Part shown: positions 63,856 to 64,000 of the stretch, in pieces
Position numbering within the stretch: the stretch's first letter is position 1
How the letters are laid out: each line of letters begins with the position of its first letter
Source of the DNA: Vibrio palustris
GTDB lineage: Bacteria > Pseudomonadota > Gammaproteobacteria > Enterobacterales > Vibrionaceae
Direction of reading: 5' to 3'
Assembly (NCBI RefSeq): GCF_024346995.1
Contig: NZ_AP024888.1
Coordinates: 806,001-870,000, forward strand
Length of the DNA stretch: 64,000 nt
The notes under the pieces: generated by a model
Databases searched by the model: none
The model's input: the letters and a program-made list of their open reading frames with translations, nothing else
Told to the model about the DNA's origin: nothing
Translations under genes and position numbers: made by a program

Positions 63856-64000
63856 TTAAGCCGATTCAAAATGTGGGACTAAATCACCAATGGCCTGCGC
63901 TTGCTCAGAAAAGTGGCACAGTTCCAACCGGCCATCTTTGTGTTCCAGAATCGCGGTACAATTTTCTACCCAATCGCCCGTATTCATATACAAGGTATTA
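63856..64000 (-). CDS. LpxH-like metallophosphoesterase, C-terminal end only
   Basis: 48 codons enter from the right edge and end at a stop (63856-63858). The end reads NTLYMNTGDWVENCTAILEH and KDGRLELCHF. The NTGDWVE...C.A.LEH pattern is typical of the C-terminus of UDP-2,3-diacylglucosamine hydrolase-like phosphoesterases. The rest lies outside the window. Confidence 0.7.
   Translation of the reverse strand, partial: NTLYMNTGDWVENCTAILEHKDGRLELCHFSEQAQAIGDLVPHFESA

Overview
The window looks like part of a chromosome of a marine, salt-adapted gammaproteobacterium of the family Vibrionaceae, most likely the genus Vibrio. The evidence is a Qrr quorum-sensing small RNA with LuxO sites and a sigma-54 promoter, a CsrB-type RNA with a VarA/GacA box, a thermostable-haemolysin family gene, ectABC with its dedicated aspartokinase, and proteins very close to E. 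coli YhjX, YjeH, YhhY and SpeB. No rRNA, tRNA, CRISPR array, insertion sequence or integron attC site was seen. Species assignment is not possible from the sequence alone. || Layout. 1-7126 (minus): a guanidine-use operon headed by a guanidine-I (ykkC) riboswitch: ABC transporter, two DUF1989 proteins and a guanidine/urea carboxylase that runs off the left edge. 7473-11692: a Fur-type iron locus with a TonB-dependent siderophore receptor, an AraC regulator and a siderophore-iron reductase. 11745-16196 (minus): accessory genes (three GNAT acetyltransferases, a monooxygenase-fold protein, PaiB-like, GrpB-like, a lipoprotein, DUF3297) and a deaminase-like gene remnant. 16382-23218 (minus): a complete F-type ATP synthase operon atpIBEFHAGDC, outside the usual rsmG-parAB-glmU surroundings and so probably a second copy. 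23219-24129: a gene-free AT-rich stretch with a candidate new small RNA. || 24130-30341: a hypothetical gene, an XRE regulator, a polar amino-acid ABC transporter, an agmatinase-like protein that has lost metal ligands, and a TPR membrane protein. 30592-41492: an osmoadaptation island with a lone proX, proVWX, a MarR (CosR-like) regulator, an MgtE-type transporter, and ectA-ectB-ectC-ask. 41769-42014: a Qrr sRNA. 42096-48399 (minus): a tightly coupled seven-gene operon (haemolysin-family acyltransferase fold, AMP-binding enzyme, haem-oxygenase-like diiron protein, SDR, TPR protein, response regulator, sensor kinase). It looks like a self-regulated small-molecule or lipid pathway and is the strongest candidate for an undescribed system. 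|| 48573-53062: methyltransferase, LysR, CDF transporter, sugar acetyltransferase, OsmC and ExoD-like genes. 53195-53702: a CsrB-family RNA and its VarA box. 53929-56339: dCMP deaminase and a GGDEF-EAL protein. 56506-60382: a YhjX-type pyruvate transporter beside its YpdAB-type two-component system, with a direct-repeat operator. 60627-64000: a small membrane protein, a LysE exporter, an HxpA-type phosphatase, a YjeH-type exporter and the 3' end of an LpxH-like phosphoesterase.
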